Assembly: GCA_965230275.1 (NCBI GenBank)
Contig: CBDDKO010000002.1
Location: 1,674,001 to 1,738,000 of the forward strand
DNA length: 64,000 nucleotides
Direction of reading: 5' to 3'
From: JAJRRS01 sp965230275
GTDB taxonomy: Bacteria; Planctomycetota; Phycisphaerae; Phycisphaerales; Phycisphaeraceae
In this document: positions 37,466 to 46,764 of the stretch, piece after piece
Layout: each line of letters opens with the position of its first letter
How positions within the stretch are numbered: the first letter of the stretch is position 1
Notes under the pieces: generated by a model
What the model saw: only the letters and a program-made list of their open reading frames with translations
Database searches by the model: none
Told to the model about the DNA's origin: nothing
Translations under genes and position numbers: made by a program

Positions 37466-38013
37466 CCAATGAAAGTCATCCCAGCGGGCCCGGCCTCTTT
37501 GAACTGATCCGCGAGGACTACCGCGCCCACGGTCGGGACTGGACGCTCCCGGGCTTCCGCGCCGTCGCCGTCGCACGCTTCGGGCAGTGGCGCATGGGTG
37601 TCAAGCCCAAGCTGCTGCGCGCCCCGCTCAGCGTGATCTACAGGATGATGTACCGGCGCGTCCGCAACGTCTACGGCATCGAACTGCCCTACAGCGTCGA
37701 GCTCGGGCGCAACGTCGTCTTTGAGCATCAACACGGCATCGTGATCCACGGCTGCGCGAAGATCGGCGACGGCTGCATCATCCGCCAGGGCGTCACCATC
37801 GGCAACCGAACACTCGATCAGCCGATGGAGGCCCCCACACTCGGCAAGAATGTCAATGTCGGCGCAGGCGCAAAAGTCCTCGGCGGCATCACGATCGGGG
37901 ACGACGCTGTCATCGGCGCGAACGCGGTGGTGATGCAGGACGTCCCCGCCGGCGCACTGGCCGTCGGCATCCCGGCGACCATCAAAGAGCGGAAGGGGGA
38001 CGCTGGCTCATGA
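37462..38013 (+). CDS. Serine-acetyltransferase-like hexapeptide acyltransferase
   Basis: The 183-residue protein has an N-terminal helical part (residues 10-65). A short left-handed beta-helix follows: VFEHQHGIVIHGCAKIGDGC, then GVTIGNRT and VLGGITIGDDAVIGANAVV. It ends in AGALAVGIPATIKERKG. It resembles the CysE/EpsC branch, but in a polysaccharide operon it more likely acetylates a sugar than serine. It overlaps both neighbours by 4 nt, which implies translational coupling. Confidence 0.82.
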   Translation: MTNESHPSGPGLFELIREDYRAHGRDWTLPGFRAVAVARFGQWRMGVKPKLLRAPLSVIYRMMYRRVRNVYGIELPYSVELGRNVVFEHQHGIVIHGCAKIGDGCIIRQGVTIGNRTLDQPMEAPTLGKNVNVGAGAKVLGGITIGDDAVIGANAVVMQDVPAGALAVGIPATIKERKGDAGS

Positions 38014-39104
38014 CGAATCCCACCCCCCTGCTTGATGTCGGCGTCGTCCTGATCGGCCGTAATGAGGGCGAAGCCCTGCGCCTGTGCATTCAGAGCGTCG
38101 TCGGACGTGTGGTGCAGGTCGTGTACGTCGACTCCGGCTCAACCGACGGCAGCGTCGAGTATGCGAAAGAACAAAGCGTTGAGGTTGTCGACCTGGACAC
38201 CTCTGTGCCGTTCACCGCCGCAAGAGCACGCCACGAAGGTCTGGAACGACTGCTGCAACTCAAGCCCGATCTCACTTTCGTCAAGTTCGTCGACGGCGAC
38301 TGCGAGGTCAACGTAGACTGGCTCACCACCGCACACGAGGCGCTGACGGGTGACGAGAAGCTCGCCGTGGTCTGCGGCCGTCGGCGTGAACGCTTCCCCG
38401 ACGCGACGATCTACAACCGCCACTGTGATATGGAATGGGACACGCCCGTCGGCGAAGCCAAAGCCTGCGGCGGCGACGCGATGATGCGCATTGAGGCGTA
38501 CAAGAAGGCCGGCGGGTTCAACACCACGCTCATCTGCGGCGAGGAGCCGGAGCTTTGCATCCGCATCCGTCAGGCCGGCTATACCGTTAAGCGGCTCGAC
38601 GCCGAGATGACACTGCACGACGCAAAGATGACGAAGTTCAGCCAGTTCTGGAAGCGCTCCGTGCGCGGCGGCTGGGCCTATGCCGAGGGCTACGCGATGC
38701 ACGGCAAGCCGCCGGAGTGTCACTGCGCACGGCAGTACCTCAACACCTGGTGTTACGGAGCCGTCCTGCCGATCGTCCTCATCCTCCTGGCGCTGCCTAC
38801 GCTGGGGTTCAGCCTGCTGTTGATGCTGCTAATCTATTCACGCCACGCCTGGAAGGTCCGCAGAGACCGGCTGTGGCGCGGCGACGATACCCACCACGCC
38901 ACGCGCTACGGCCTGCTCGCCACAGCCGCTAAACTCCCCGAGGCCATCGGCATGCTGCAGTACTGGCTGACCCGCCTGCGCGGCAAGCAAGCCACGATCA
39001 TCGAATACAAACCCACCCCCGGAAGCCCCGCCCCCGGAAGTAGCCCCGGCAGTAGCCCTGAAAGTACCCCCGAAAGTGATGTCCAAATGGAGAGTGTGAA
39101 GTGA
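38010..39104 (+). CDS. GT2 family glycosyltransferase with C-terminal membrane anchor
   Basis: The 364-residue GT2 enzyme has DVGVVLIGRNEGEALRLCI, VYVDSGSTDGSVEYA and the metal motif FVDGDCEVNVDWL. A hydrophobic segment near 250-278 (VLPIVLILLALPTLGFSLLL) anchors it. The last 25 residues are a low-complexity Pro/Gly/Ser tail encoded by repeated CCCCGGAAG-like words. It overlaps the preceding and following genes by 4 nt. The sugar is unknown. Confidence 0.83.
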   Translation: MTNPTPLLDVGVVLIGRNEGEALRLCIQSVVGRVVQVVYVDSGSTDGSVEYAKEQSVEVVDLDTSVPFTAARARHEGLERLLQLKPDLTFVKFVDGDCEVNVDWLTTAHEALTGDEKLAVVCGRRRERFPDATIYNRHCDMEWDTPVGEAKACGGDAMMRIEAYKKAGGFNTTLICGEEPELCIRIRQAGYTVKRLDAEMTLHDAKMTKFSQFWKRSVRGGWAYAEGYAMHGKPPECHCARQYLNTWCYGAVLPIVLILLALPTLGFSLLLMLLIYSRHAWKVRRDRLWRGDDTHHATRYGLLATAAKLPEAIGMLQYWLTRLRGKQATIIEYKPTPGSPAPGSSPGSSPESTPESDVQMESVK

Positions 39105-40144
39105 AGTCAGCCGTCATCGGGACAGGCGAAATCTCGGCCGAGCACCTCGGCTTCCTCGCAAAGAGCAGCGCCACAAAGCTTGTCGGCGTGTGTGACCTCT
39201 CGCGCGCCGCCGCCAATTATGCCGCCAAGACGTTCGGGGCCGAGAAAGCCTACACCGACTATAAACAGATGCTCGACCAGGCAAAGCCCGACGTCGTCCA
39301 CGTCCTGACCCCGCCGCAGTCGCACGTGCCCATTACGACCGACTGCCTGGACGCGGGCGCTCACGTCATCTGTGAGAAACCCATCACGCTCGGCCACGAC
39401 CAGTTCCTCAGCCTCTACGACCACGCCAAGGGCAAGGGCAAGCAGCTGATCGAGGACCACAACTACCGCTTCAACCGCCCGATCCTTCAGATCGAGAAGC
39501 TCCTGGCCGACGGCGTGCTTGGTGAAGTGAGCGAGGTTGACGTCCGCATGGCGCTAAGGATCCGGGACGGCGGGCGCTTCGCCGACCGCAACCTGCCGAA
39601 CCCCGCGCACAACCTGCCCGCCGGGGTGATCCACGACTTCATCACGCACCTGAGCTACCTGGCGCTGCGTTTCTTTCCCGACCCGGACAAGGTCGCCGCC
39701 GCATGGACCAACCACGGCGACGATGACCTATTTAAGTACGACGACCTGGACGCGATCCTGATCGCCGGTGACAAGCACGCACGCATCCGTTTCAGCTGCC
39801 GGACATCGCCGGACTGCTTCGCGTTGACCGTCCGTGGCACACGGGCCGAGGTGCAGACCGACCTGTTCCACCCGTACATGCGGCTGCAGAAGCCGCGCAC
39901 CGGCGGGGAGAAGCTCTCGCCGGTCACGAATCAATTAATGAACGGCCTGCAGTTGGTCGGCTCATCGTTCGCCACGCTGCGTAACAAGCTGCTACAGCGC
40001 TCGCCGTACGAAGGGCTGCACACGTTCCTGGACCGGACGTACCGGGCGATCGAGCAAGACGAAGAGCCGCCGGTCACGTTTGACGACATGGATCGGGCCA
40101 GCCGACTGATCGACCAGATGCTGTTGGAGGGGAATCGGGTATGA
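39101..40144 (+). CDS. Gfo/Idh/MocA-family sugar oxidoreductase
   Basis: The 347-residue protein has a Rossmann N terminus (AVIGTGEISAEHL), the family signature CEKPITLG (Glu92-Lys93-Pro94), and a substrate-side helix IHDFITHLSYLALRF carrying histidines. These enzymes oxidise or reduce sugars or nucleotide sugars with NAD(P). Translation starts at a GTG that overlaps the previous stop by 4 nt (GTGA), so coupling fixes this start. Together with the next gene it probably makes a modified nucleotide sugar for the operon. Confidence 0.86.
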   Translation: MKSAVIGTGEISAEHLGFLAKSSATKLVGVCDLSRAAANYAAKTFGAEKAYTDYKQMLDQAKPDVVHVLTPPQSHVPITTDCLDAGAHVICEKPITLGHDQFLSLYDHAKGKGKQLIEDHNYRFNRPILQIEKLLADGVLGEVSEVDVRMALRIRDGGRFADRNLPNPAHNLPAGVIHDFITHLSYLALRFFPDPDKVAAAWTNHGDDDLFKYDDLDAILIAGDKHARIRFSCRTSPDCFALTVRGTRAEVQTDLFHPYMRLQKPRTGGEKLSPVTNQLMNGLQLVGSSFATLRNKLLQRSPYEGLHTFLDRTYRAIEQDEEPPVTFDDMDRASRLIDQMLLEGNRV

Positions 40145-41208
40145 AGCTTTTAGTCACTGGCGCATCGGGATTCCTCGGCAGGCACATCGTCGCACAGGCG
40201 GTGAAGCGCGGCCACGACGTGCGCGCCCAGGTCCGGCCCGTCACCGACGTGTCGTACCTCGGCTGGGAAGAGCATCCACAGGTCGAGATCGTCCGTGCCG
40301 ATCTGCGCAGCAAGGCCGGGCTCGATGAGATCGTCAGCGGCTGCGACGCCGTGGTGAGCAACGCGGCGTGCAAGGCGGGCGACTTCTACTCGCAGTTCGC
40401 CGGCACGGTCGTCACCACCGAGAACATCCTCGATGCCATGGGCAACACGGGCGTCAAACGCCTCGTCGCGGTCAGCACCTTCTCGGTCTACAGCTTCCTC
40501 AAGTTGAGCGACGGCGAGCTGCTCGATGAATCCGCGCCGCTCGATGACGACCCGATCGACCGTGACGAATACGCCCAGACCAAGCTCGTGCAGGAAGAGC
40601 TCGCTCTCGGCTTCACCACGGAGCACAACGGGAAGGTCACGATCGTCCGCCCCGGCGTCGTCTTCGGGAAAGACAACACCTGGACCGCGCGCGTCGGCAT
40701 GGAGCTGGGTGCCAACCGCTGCATGGTCGTCGGCGGCGGGACGCAGTTGCCGTTGACTTACGTCGAGAACTGCGCCGAGGCGATCGTGCTGTGTGCCGAG
40801 AAGGAGCAGGCGATCGGCCAGACGTACAACATTGTCGACGACGAACTGCCGACCCACCGCGGGTATATCCAGGCGCTGAATCAATACCGCGAACCCCGGA
40901 TGAAGACGCTACCGATGCCCTGGCTGATCTGGCGATCGCTGGCGGCGTTCGGCTTGCTGGTCAACAAGATCATCTTCAGGCGACGCGCCAAGGTGCCGTC
41001 TATCTTAAGGCCCGCGGCGCTGCACGCCCGCTGTAAGCCGAATAAGTACACCAACAAGCTGCTCAAGGATTCGCTGAACTGGCAGCCGCACTACGGCCTT
41101 GAAGAGGCCTTGAAACGCAGCATGGACGGCGTTGAACACGCGGCGCTTCAAGCTGATACACAAACCTCTGAATCACCCGGCGATCACGAAACCCGCTCAT
41201 GCGCATAG
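40141..41208 (+). CDS. NAD-dependent epimerase/dehydratase (extended SDR)
   Basis: The 355-residue SDR has VTGASGFLGRHIVAQAVKRG at the N terminus and catalytic Tyr144/Lys148 in YAQTKLVQEE. It is similar in layout to the SDR at 23104, with a C-terminal half that contains PSILRPAALHARCKPNKYTN. It overlaps the oxidoreductase by 4 nt and the next gene by 10 nt. The likely role is nucleotide-sugar epimerisation or reduction; the substrate is unassigned. Confidence 0.85.
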   Translation: MKLLVTGASGFLGRHIVAQAVKRGHDVRAQVRPVTDVSYLGWEEHPQVEIVRADLRSKAGLDEIVSGCDAVVSNAACKAGDFYSQFAGTVVTTENILDAMGNTGVKRLVAVSTFSVYSFLKLSDGELLDESAPLDDDPIDRDEYAQTKLVQEELALGFTTEHNGKVTIVRPGVVFGKDNTWTARVGMELGANRCMVVGGGTQLPLTYVENCAEAIVLCAEKEQAIGQTYNIVDDELPTHRGYIQALNQYREPRMKTLPMPWLIWRSLAAFGLLVNKIIFRRRAKVPSILRPAALHARCKPNKYTNKLLKDSLNWQPHYGLEEALKRSMDGVEHAALQADTQTSESPGDHETRSCA

Positions 41209-42443
41209 CCTACCTCACCGGCCAATACCCCCGCGCGACCGACACGTTTATCCAGCGTGAGGTCGCCGCGCTGCGCGATAGCGGTGTGCATGTGCAGACG
41301 TTTTCCGTGCGGAAGCCGGCGATGGACGAGAACGTCGGGCCGGAGACCAAGGCCGAGCGCGACAGCACGATCTACCTGCTGCCACCTTCGATCCTGAACC
41401 TGATCGCTGTCGGTGCAAGACTCAAGTTCGGCTCACCCGGCCGGTATTTCCGCGCGTTGAAGCTGGCGCTGTCGATCCGCCAGCCGGGCATCAAGGGCTT
41501 TTTCTACACGCTGTTTTACTTTATGGAGGCCGGCCTGATCGCCGACCGGATGAAGCGCGACAAGCTCACGCACCTGCACAACCACTTCGGGGATTCGAGC
41601 TGCACCGTCGCGATGCTCGCCGCGGAGCTGGGCGGGTTCACGTTCAGCTTCAGCCTGCACGGCCCGGGGATCTTCTTCGAGCCCTACCACTGGCGGCTCG
41701 ACGAGAAGCTCAAGCGGGCGTTATTCGTCAGCAACATCAGCCACTTCTGCCGAAGCCAGGCGATGATCTTCTGCCCGCCTGAGAAGTGGGACCGGCTGCA
41801 CATCATCCACTGCGGCGTCGATCCGGCCTTGTTCAAGCCTGTTGAACACACGGGTAAGGGCACGCGCCTGCTGACCGTCGGGCGCATGGCATCGGTCAAG
41901 GGCATGCCCGTGTTGCTGGACGCGATCAAGCAATTGCACATCGAGCATCCCGACCTGACGCTCACCGTCGTGGGTGACGGGCCGGAGCGTAAGGCGTTTG
42001 AGCAGCACGCCGAGACGCTCGGGATCAGCAGCGCGGTTAACTTCGTGGGCTACCAGTCGCAGGCGCAGGTGCGTGAGCGGCTGAGCGAGACGGACGTGTT
42101 CGTGCTGCCGAGTTTTGCTGAGGGTGTGCCGGTGGTGTTGATGGAAGCGATGGCGGCGGGCGTCCCGCCGGTGACGACGCGGATCGCCGGGGTGGCGGAG
42201 TTGATCGACAACGGCGCGTCGGGCCTGCTGGTTCCACCGGGCGACGGTGCGTCGCTGGCCGAGGCCATCAGTTCGTTACTGAATGACCCCGACAAGCGCA
42301 GCGCCTTTGGCCGAGTCGGGCGCGAAAAAGTTAGCAACGAGTTCAACATCGCCAAGGAATCCGCCTGGCTCCGACAGGTGATGACCTCGGCGATCGAAGG
42401 CAAGGTCGAACCGACAAGACTCGACGAACCACCAGAATTCTGA
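41199..42443 (+). CDS. GT4 family glycosyltransferase
   Basis: The 414-residue GT-B enzyme has RIAYLTGQYPRATDTFIQRE at the N terminus, LHNHFGDSSCTVAMLA, and the C-terminal donor site with LLTVGRMASVKGMPVLLDAI and SFAEGVPVVLMEAMAAGVPP (the E-x7-E motif). The tail GREKVSNEFNIAKESAWLRQ is typical. It is the last gene of the tightly overlapping run. An inverted-repeat element occupies the gap after it, so transcription to the next gene must cross that structure. Confidence 0.87.
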   Translation: MRIAYLTGQYPRATDTFIQREVAALRDSGVHVQTFSVRKPAMDENVGPETKAERDSTIYLLPPSILNLIAVGARLKFGSPGRYFRALKLALSIRQPGIKGFFYTLFYFMEAGLIADRMKRDKLTHLHNHFGDSSCTVAMLAAELGGFTFSFSLHGPGIFFEPYHWRLDEKLKRALFVSNISHFCRSQAMIFCPPEKWDRLHIIHCGVDPALFKPVEHTGKGTRLLTVGRMASVKGMPVLLDAIKQLHIEHPDLTLTVVGDGPERKAFEQHAETLGISSAVNFVGYQSQAQVRERLSETDVFVLPSFAEGVPVVLMEAMAAGVPPVTTRIAGVAELIDNGASGLLVPPGDGASLAEAISSLLNDPDKRSAFGRVGREKVSNEFNIAKESAWLRQVMTSAIEGKVEPTRLDEPPEF

Positions 42444-42452
42444 CTACCCGAC

Positions 42453-42581
42453 GTAGCCACAAAAAAGCACAAAAGGACACAGGAACGGAAGTAAAGAATC
42501 GCTACTTATGCATGGAATGTGTACTTGCCTCAAAGGGATTTACCCACTCTTGTGATCTTCTGTGCCTTTTTGTGGCTAAAC
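42453..42581. mobile_element. TIR element, copy 3 (empty, MITE-like)
   Basis: The left arm begins GTAGCCACAAAAAAGCACAA at 42453. The right arm, read in reverse complement from about 42579, begins TAGCCACAAAAAGGCACAG. The interior is about 65 nt and codes for nothing recognisable. The arms match those of the GxxExxY element at 10124-10578 and its neighbour at 10659-11199. It lies between two same-strand glycosyltransferase genes, 10 nt after the first. Confidence 0.7.
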
Positions 42582-42611
42582 CTCTTTGCATGACACCCTA
42601 AAGCAGACACC

Positions 42612-43826
42612 TTGACCACGACCCTCCACATCCTGCTTTGGCTGATTGCGTGCGTTGTCAGTGCGCCGCTGTGGGTGTTGGTGGTGCAGTGCCTGCTGGG
42701 GCTGGTGCCGGCAAGACAACGCGCGGGGGGTGGGGATCAAACACCGTCGCTCGTGGTGATGGTGCCTGCTCATAACGAAGAGCCGGTGATCGGCAACACG
42801 CTGGACTCACTGAAGGCGGCGCTGCCCGACAGCGGGCGGATCGTGGTCATCGCGGATAACTGCTCGGACCGGACGGCCGAGATCGTGCGGGAACATGGTG
42901 CCGAGGTGCTGGAGCGCGAAGATACCGTGAACCGAGGCAAAGGCTTCGCCTTAGCCTACGGCTTGGAGTCGTTAACGGATGATAAGCCCGATGTGGTCAT
43001 GATTGTGGATGCGGATTGTGAGGTGACGCCCGCCACGCTCACCGACCTGGCGCGCACCGCTCAACACACGGATCGACCCGTGCAAGGCGTCTACCTCTTG
43101 CGCGCGCCAGACACACACAACCCCAAGGCGGTCGTCTCGGCGTTTGCGTTCATGATCAAGAACCAGGCCCGGCCGCGCGGGATGGACCTGTTGAACCTGC
43201 CGATCCCGTTGACCGGCTCGGGGATGGCGTTCCCCTACGAGCAGATCAAGGGGGCGAACCTCGCGACCGGCAACATTGTCGAGGACCTGGCGCTGGGTCT
43301 GGAACTGGCAGAGCAAGGGCACGGCCCGGTGCTCTGCGACAGCGCCCGGATCAGTGGCGCGTTGCCCGAGGCCGACGACACCGCCGCGACGCAGCGCACC
43401 CGCTGGGAGCACGGCTACCTGTCCACGCTATTGACCATGACCCCGCGGTTATTCGTTACGGGTCTGTTAAAAGCGCGCCCGTCGCTGATCGCTGCGGCAA
43501 TCGATCTGGCGGTCCCGCCGTTGTCGCTGCTGGTGGCTTTGGCGATCGGCGCGATGGCCCTGGCGGCGGTTATCGGATGGTGGATCACGGCCTTCGGGCC
43601 GGCGGGCATGATCGCGGTATCGCTGGGTCTAGCTGGGATTACGCTGATGATCTGCTGGGCGGTGTACGCCCGGGCCTGGCTGCCGATCCGCGCGGCGCTG
43701 GCGATTCCCGGATACATTCTGTGGAAGCTGCCGATCTACCTGAAGTTCCTCACCGGCCGGGAGAAGAACTGGGTCCGCACGGACCGGGGCCAATCCACGG
43801 CGGGCAAGGGCACAAGTGGCGGGTAA
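42612..43826 (+). CDS. Membrane GT2 glycosyltransferase (QxxRW type)
   Basis: The 404-residue protein has an N-terminal helix, then a GT2 domain with VVMVPAHNEEPVIGNTLDSL, VIADNCSDRTAEIV, the IVDADCEV acidic motif and the acceptor-site TQRTRWEHGY. That last motif is the Q-x2-R-W signature of processive/membrane GT2 enzymes. Two or three C-terminal helices follow (about 295-365). Relatives make beta-linked glycans or transfer single sugars. The start is a TTG at 42612 with only a weak ribosome site. Confidence 0.82.
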   Translation: MTTTLHILLWLIACVVSAPLWVLVVQCLLGLVPARQRAGGGDQTPSLVVMVPAHNEEPVIGNTLDSLKAALPDSGRIVVIADNCSDRTAEIVREHGAEVLEREDTVNRGKGFALAYGLESLTDDKPDVVMIVDADCEVTPATLTDLARTAQHTDRPVQGVYLLRAPDTHNPKAVVSAFAFMIKNQARPRGMDLLNLPIPLTGSGMAFPYEQIKGANLATGNIVEDLALGLELAEQGHGPVLCDSARISGALPEADDTAATQRTRWEHGYLSTLLTMTPRLFVTGLLKARPSLIAAAIDLAVPPLSLLVALAIGAMALAAVIGWWITAFGPAGMIAVSLGLAGITLMICWAVYARAWLPIRAALAIPGYILWKLPIYLKFLTGREKNWVRTDRGQSTAGKGTSGG

Positions 43827-43885
43827 ACTCGACCGATCAATAGTACTTATCAGGCCCTGGCCTGGTCGATTTTGGGAAGCACCAG

Positions 43886-44914
43886 ATGATGAAGCAATTG
43901 AACACCACCGAGAGCCAGGTCGACGTCTCGATCGTTGTCCCCTTGTACAACGAGGAGGACAACGTCGAGCCACTGTACAAGGAAATCGCTGAGGTCATGG
44001 ATTCGCAGTCGCTGCGGTACGAAGTGATCTTCATCGACGACGGCAGCCGGGACGAGACGGTCAAGCGGATGCGGGACGCGGTCGGGGACGATCCGCGTGT
44101 GACGCTGCTGGAGTTCACCAAGAACTTCGGACAGACCGCTTCGACCGCCGCGGGCATCGATCACGCGCAGGGCAAGGTGATCGTCCCGATGGACGGCGAC
44201 CTGCAGAACGACCCGCACGACATCCCGGACCTGGTCGCGAAGCTCGACGAGGGCGATGGCTGGGACATCGTCTCCGGCTGGCGGAAGAACCGGCAGGACA
44301 AGCTGATGAGCCGGCGCCTGCCGTCGATCATCGCCAACCGGCTGGTCAAGAAGCTGACCTGGACCACGGAGATCCACGACTTCGGCTGCTCGATGAAGGC
44401 CTACCGCCGAGAGGTCCTCGAAGACGTAAGGCTCTACGGCGAGATGCACCGCTTCCTGCCGGCGATCTGCAAGTGGCGGGGCGCCCGCATCACCGAGCAG
44501 GTCGTCAACCACCGCCCGCGCGTCGCCGGTGAAAGCAAGTACGGCCTGAAGCGCACGATCAAGGTGCTGCTGGACCTGCTGACCGTCAAGTTCCTGGGCG
44601 ATTACCTGGCCAAGCCGATCTACTTCTTCGGTAAGATCGCGATGGGCGCGATGGCGATCAGCTTCCTGTCGCTGTTCTGGGCGATCCTGCAGAAGTACGG
44701 CATCCTCACCGAGCACAGCCAGCCGGTCATGCTGAACCGCAATGTCCTGGTGCTGTTCGCGATGATGACCTTCCTGATGAGCGTCATGTTCCTGATGATC
44801 GGCGTGCTCGCCGAGCTGATGGCCCGCATCTATCACGAGAGCCAGGACCGCAAGCCGTACAAGGTCCGCCACACCTACCGGACCGCGCCCGGCGACCAGA
44901 CGCATGCCGCGTGA
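43886..44914 (+). CDS. GT2 undecaprenyl-phosphate sugar transferase (ArnC/GtrB-like)
   Basis: The 342-residue protein has VDVSIVVPLYNEEDNVEPL, FIDDGSRDETV and PMDGDLQNDPHDIPDLV. Two C-terminal helices (about 245-270 and 283-308) are as in ArnC/GtrB/DPM-type enzymes that load a sugar onto undecaprenyl phosphate. GCSMKAYRREVLEDVRLYGE is characteristic of this group. It could supply lipid-linked sugars to the GT39-like enzyme at 49943. It overlaps the glpD-like start by 4 nt (GTGA). Confidence 0.87.
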   Translation: MMKQLNTTESQVDVSIVVPLYNEEDNVEPLYKEIAEVMDSQSLRYEVIFIDDGSRDETVKRMRDAVGDDPRVTLLEFTKNFGQTASTAAGIDHAQGKVIVPMDGDLQNDPHDIPDLVAKLDEGDGWDIVSGWRKNRQDKLMSRRLPSIIANRLVKKLTWTTEIHDFGCSMKAYRREVLEDVRLYGEMHRFLPAICKWRGARITEQVVNHRPRVAGESKYGLKRTIKVLLDLLTVKFLGDYLAKPIYFFGKIAMGAMAISFLSLFWAILQKYGILTEHSQPVMLNRNVLVLFAMMTFLMSVMFLMIGVLAELMARIYHESQDRKPYKVRHTYRTAPGDQTHAA

Positions 44915-46674
44915 CACGCCCGATGACTGAACCGGTCAATCACAACTTGCCGAACGCCCTCACACTGGTGCGCGACCCGGGCCGGCTGGCTTCGGCCGAG
45001 TTCGACGTGCTGATCGTCGGCGGCGGGGTCTACGGCGTGTGGGCGACACTGGACGCGGCGCAGCGCGGCCTGAAAGTCGCGTTACTTGAACAGAACGACT
45101 TCGGCTCGGGCGCCAGCGCCAACAGCCAGCGCGTTGTGCATGGTGGGTTGCGCTATCTGCAACATGCTGACTTCAAGCGGATGCGTGAATCGATACGTGA
45201 GCGCAGCACGCTGCTGCGGGTGGCCGGGCACCTGATCGAACCGATGCCGTTCCTCGTGCCGACGTACGGCCTGGGGATGCGCGGCCGGCCTGCGATGTTC
45301 ACGGCGATGAAGGTCAACGACCTGGTCAGCTGCGACCGTAATAAGGGGCTGGCTACCTCACGCCGGCTGCCTAACGGCAGGCTCATCAGCCGAGACGAAA
45401 CCCTTGCGTTAGCGCCCGGGATCGAGACCGACGGGCTCACCGGCGGCGCGATCTTCTACGATGCGCAGGTCAATAACTCCGAGCGTTTGGCGCTGTCCGT
45501 GATCAAGTCAGCCGTGGCCGCCGGGGCACAGGTTGCTAATCATGTGCGCGTCACCGGGCTTGTGCAGGACGGCAACCGGGTCACGGGGGTGACGGCGGAG
45601 GATCGGCTGGCCGGCAAGACGTTCACGGTGAGCGCGAAGGTCACGATCGGCTGTGCCGGGCCCTGGACCGGCCGGGCCGGGGCAAGCCTGTTGCCCGAGT
45701 CTCACCGGAGCAAGAGCGACTACACGATGATCCGCGCGGTGGCGCTGGTCACGCGCGACGTGTTCGACGGCATGGGCTTGGCGGTCCCCTCCCGCAAAGT
45801 GCACAAGGACAGTAAAGAGGTCTTGAGCAAAGGCTTCCGCAACCTGTTCGTCACCAGCTGGTGCGGCCGATCGCTGGTCGGCACGTTCTACACCGATTAC
45901 AAAGATGACCCCGATGCGTTAAGCGTCAGCGCCGACGAGGTGCGTTCATTCATTGACGAGTTCAACCAGACGTATCCCGCTGCGGGCCTGAGCTACGACG
46001 ATGTGCTGTTCACGTTCATGGGTCTGCAGCCGAAGGCTGAGGGCTCGCCCGATGAGACGTCCGAGAGCGAGCCGGTCGCGAGTAAGCGGTATCGCCTGAT
46101 CGATCACGCTAAGGCCGACGGTGTGGCGGGGCTGATCACGACACTTGGCGTCAAGTGGACCACCGCACGGGACGTCGCGGAGAAGGCGGTTTCGATCGCG
46201 GCGGATCAACTCGGCAAGCCTGCCACCGCCTGCCGAACCGCTGCCACACCAATCCACGGCACCCCGGCGGGTGATCCGGAAACTGCACTGCAGGAAGCCA
46301 TCGAGCAGAAGCCGGACTGGGCGGACGAAGCGTTGATCACGCACCTGTTCGGCATATACGGCACGGCCTACAACGCGGTGCTCGGTCTCGCAGAGGCTGA
46401 TCCAACGCTGCGTGAGCGAGTTGCTGAAGATCGATCAACCATCCTGGCACAGCTGGTGTACGCCGCCCGGCATGAGATGGCGCAGACCCTGCTGGATGCC
46501 CTGCTACAACGGACCGACCTGGGTTTACACGGCCGACTCAGTGATTCACAGCTCCAGCGATGCGCAGAGGCACTCGGGGGCGTGTTAAACTGGGCAAGAG
46601 AGCGGCGTGACGAAGAAGTCCGGGCTGTCCGCCGGGCTTATGAGGTACGGGGCCTGATTCGGGCTCCTGGCTGA
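44911..46674 (+). CDS. glpD: FAD-dependent glycerol-3-phosphate dehydrogenase
   Basis: The 587-residue flavoprotein has the FAD-binding VLIVGGGVYGVWATLDAAQR near residue 30. GSGASANSQRVVHGGLRYLQ, typical of GlpD/GlpA, follows, and VTIGCAGPWTGRAG. GlpD oxidises glycerol 3-phosphate to dihydroxyacetone phosphate at the membrane and passes electrons to quinone. The C-terminal domain (about 400-587) is divergent and helical. The GTG start overlaps the GT2 stop by 4 nt, so it is translationally coupled to a polysaccharide gene. That is odd for a central-metabolism enzyme. A glycerol-phosphate-related surface role or a divergent substrate is possible. Confidence 0.85.
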   Translation: MTRPMTEPVNHNLPNALTLVRDPGRLASAEFDVLIVGGGVYGVWATLDAAQRGLKVALLEQNDFGSGASANSQRVVHGGLRYLQHADFKRMRESIRERSTLLRVAGHLIEPMPFLVPTYGLGMRGRPAMFTAMKVNDLVSCDRNKGLATSRRLPNGRLISRDETLALAPGIETDGLTGGAIFYDAQVNNSERLALSVIKSAVAAGAQVANHVRVTGLVQDGNRVTGVTAEDRLAGKTFTVSAKVTIGCAGPWTGRAGASLLPESHRSKSDYTMIRAVALVTRDVFDGMGLAVPSRKVHKDSKEVLSKGFRNLFVTSWCGRSLVGTFYTDYKDDPDALSVSADEVRSFIDEFNQTYPAAGLSYDDVLFTFMGLQPKAEGSPDETSESEPVASKRYRLIDHAKADGVAGLITTLGVKWTTARDVAEKAVSIAADQLGKPATACRTAATPIHGTPAGDPETALQEAIEQKPDWADEALITHLFGIYGTAYNAVLGLAEADPTLRERVAEDRSTILAQLVYAARHEMAQTLLDALLQRTDLGLHGRLSDSQLQRCAEALGGVLNWARERRDEEVRAVRRAYEVRGLIRAPG

Positions 46675-46744
46675 GCGTGCTGCTGAGGTGCCCGGGGCGG
46701 TCAGACGGAGCGAGGCCGGTCAATGAGTGAAGTCTTAACGTTTA

Positions 46745-46764
46745 TTGGGCCTGTAAGGGCCCAA
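46745..46764 (+). terminator. Hairpin after glpD (no U-tract)
   Basis: TTGGGCC (46745-46751) pairs with GGCCCAA (46758-46764) around a 6-nt loop, 70 nt after the stop codon. It is followed by A/C-rich sequence, so intrinsic termination is doubtful. Apart from this hairpin, the 299-nt gap 46675-46973 shows no gene. Confidence 0.3.
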
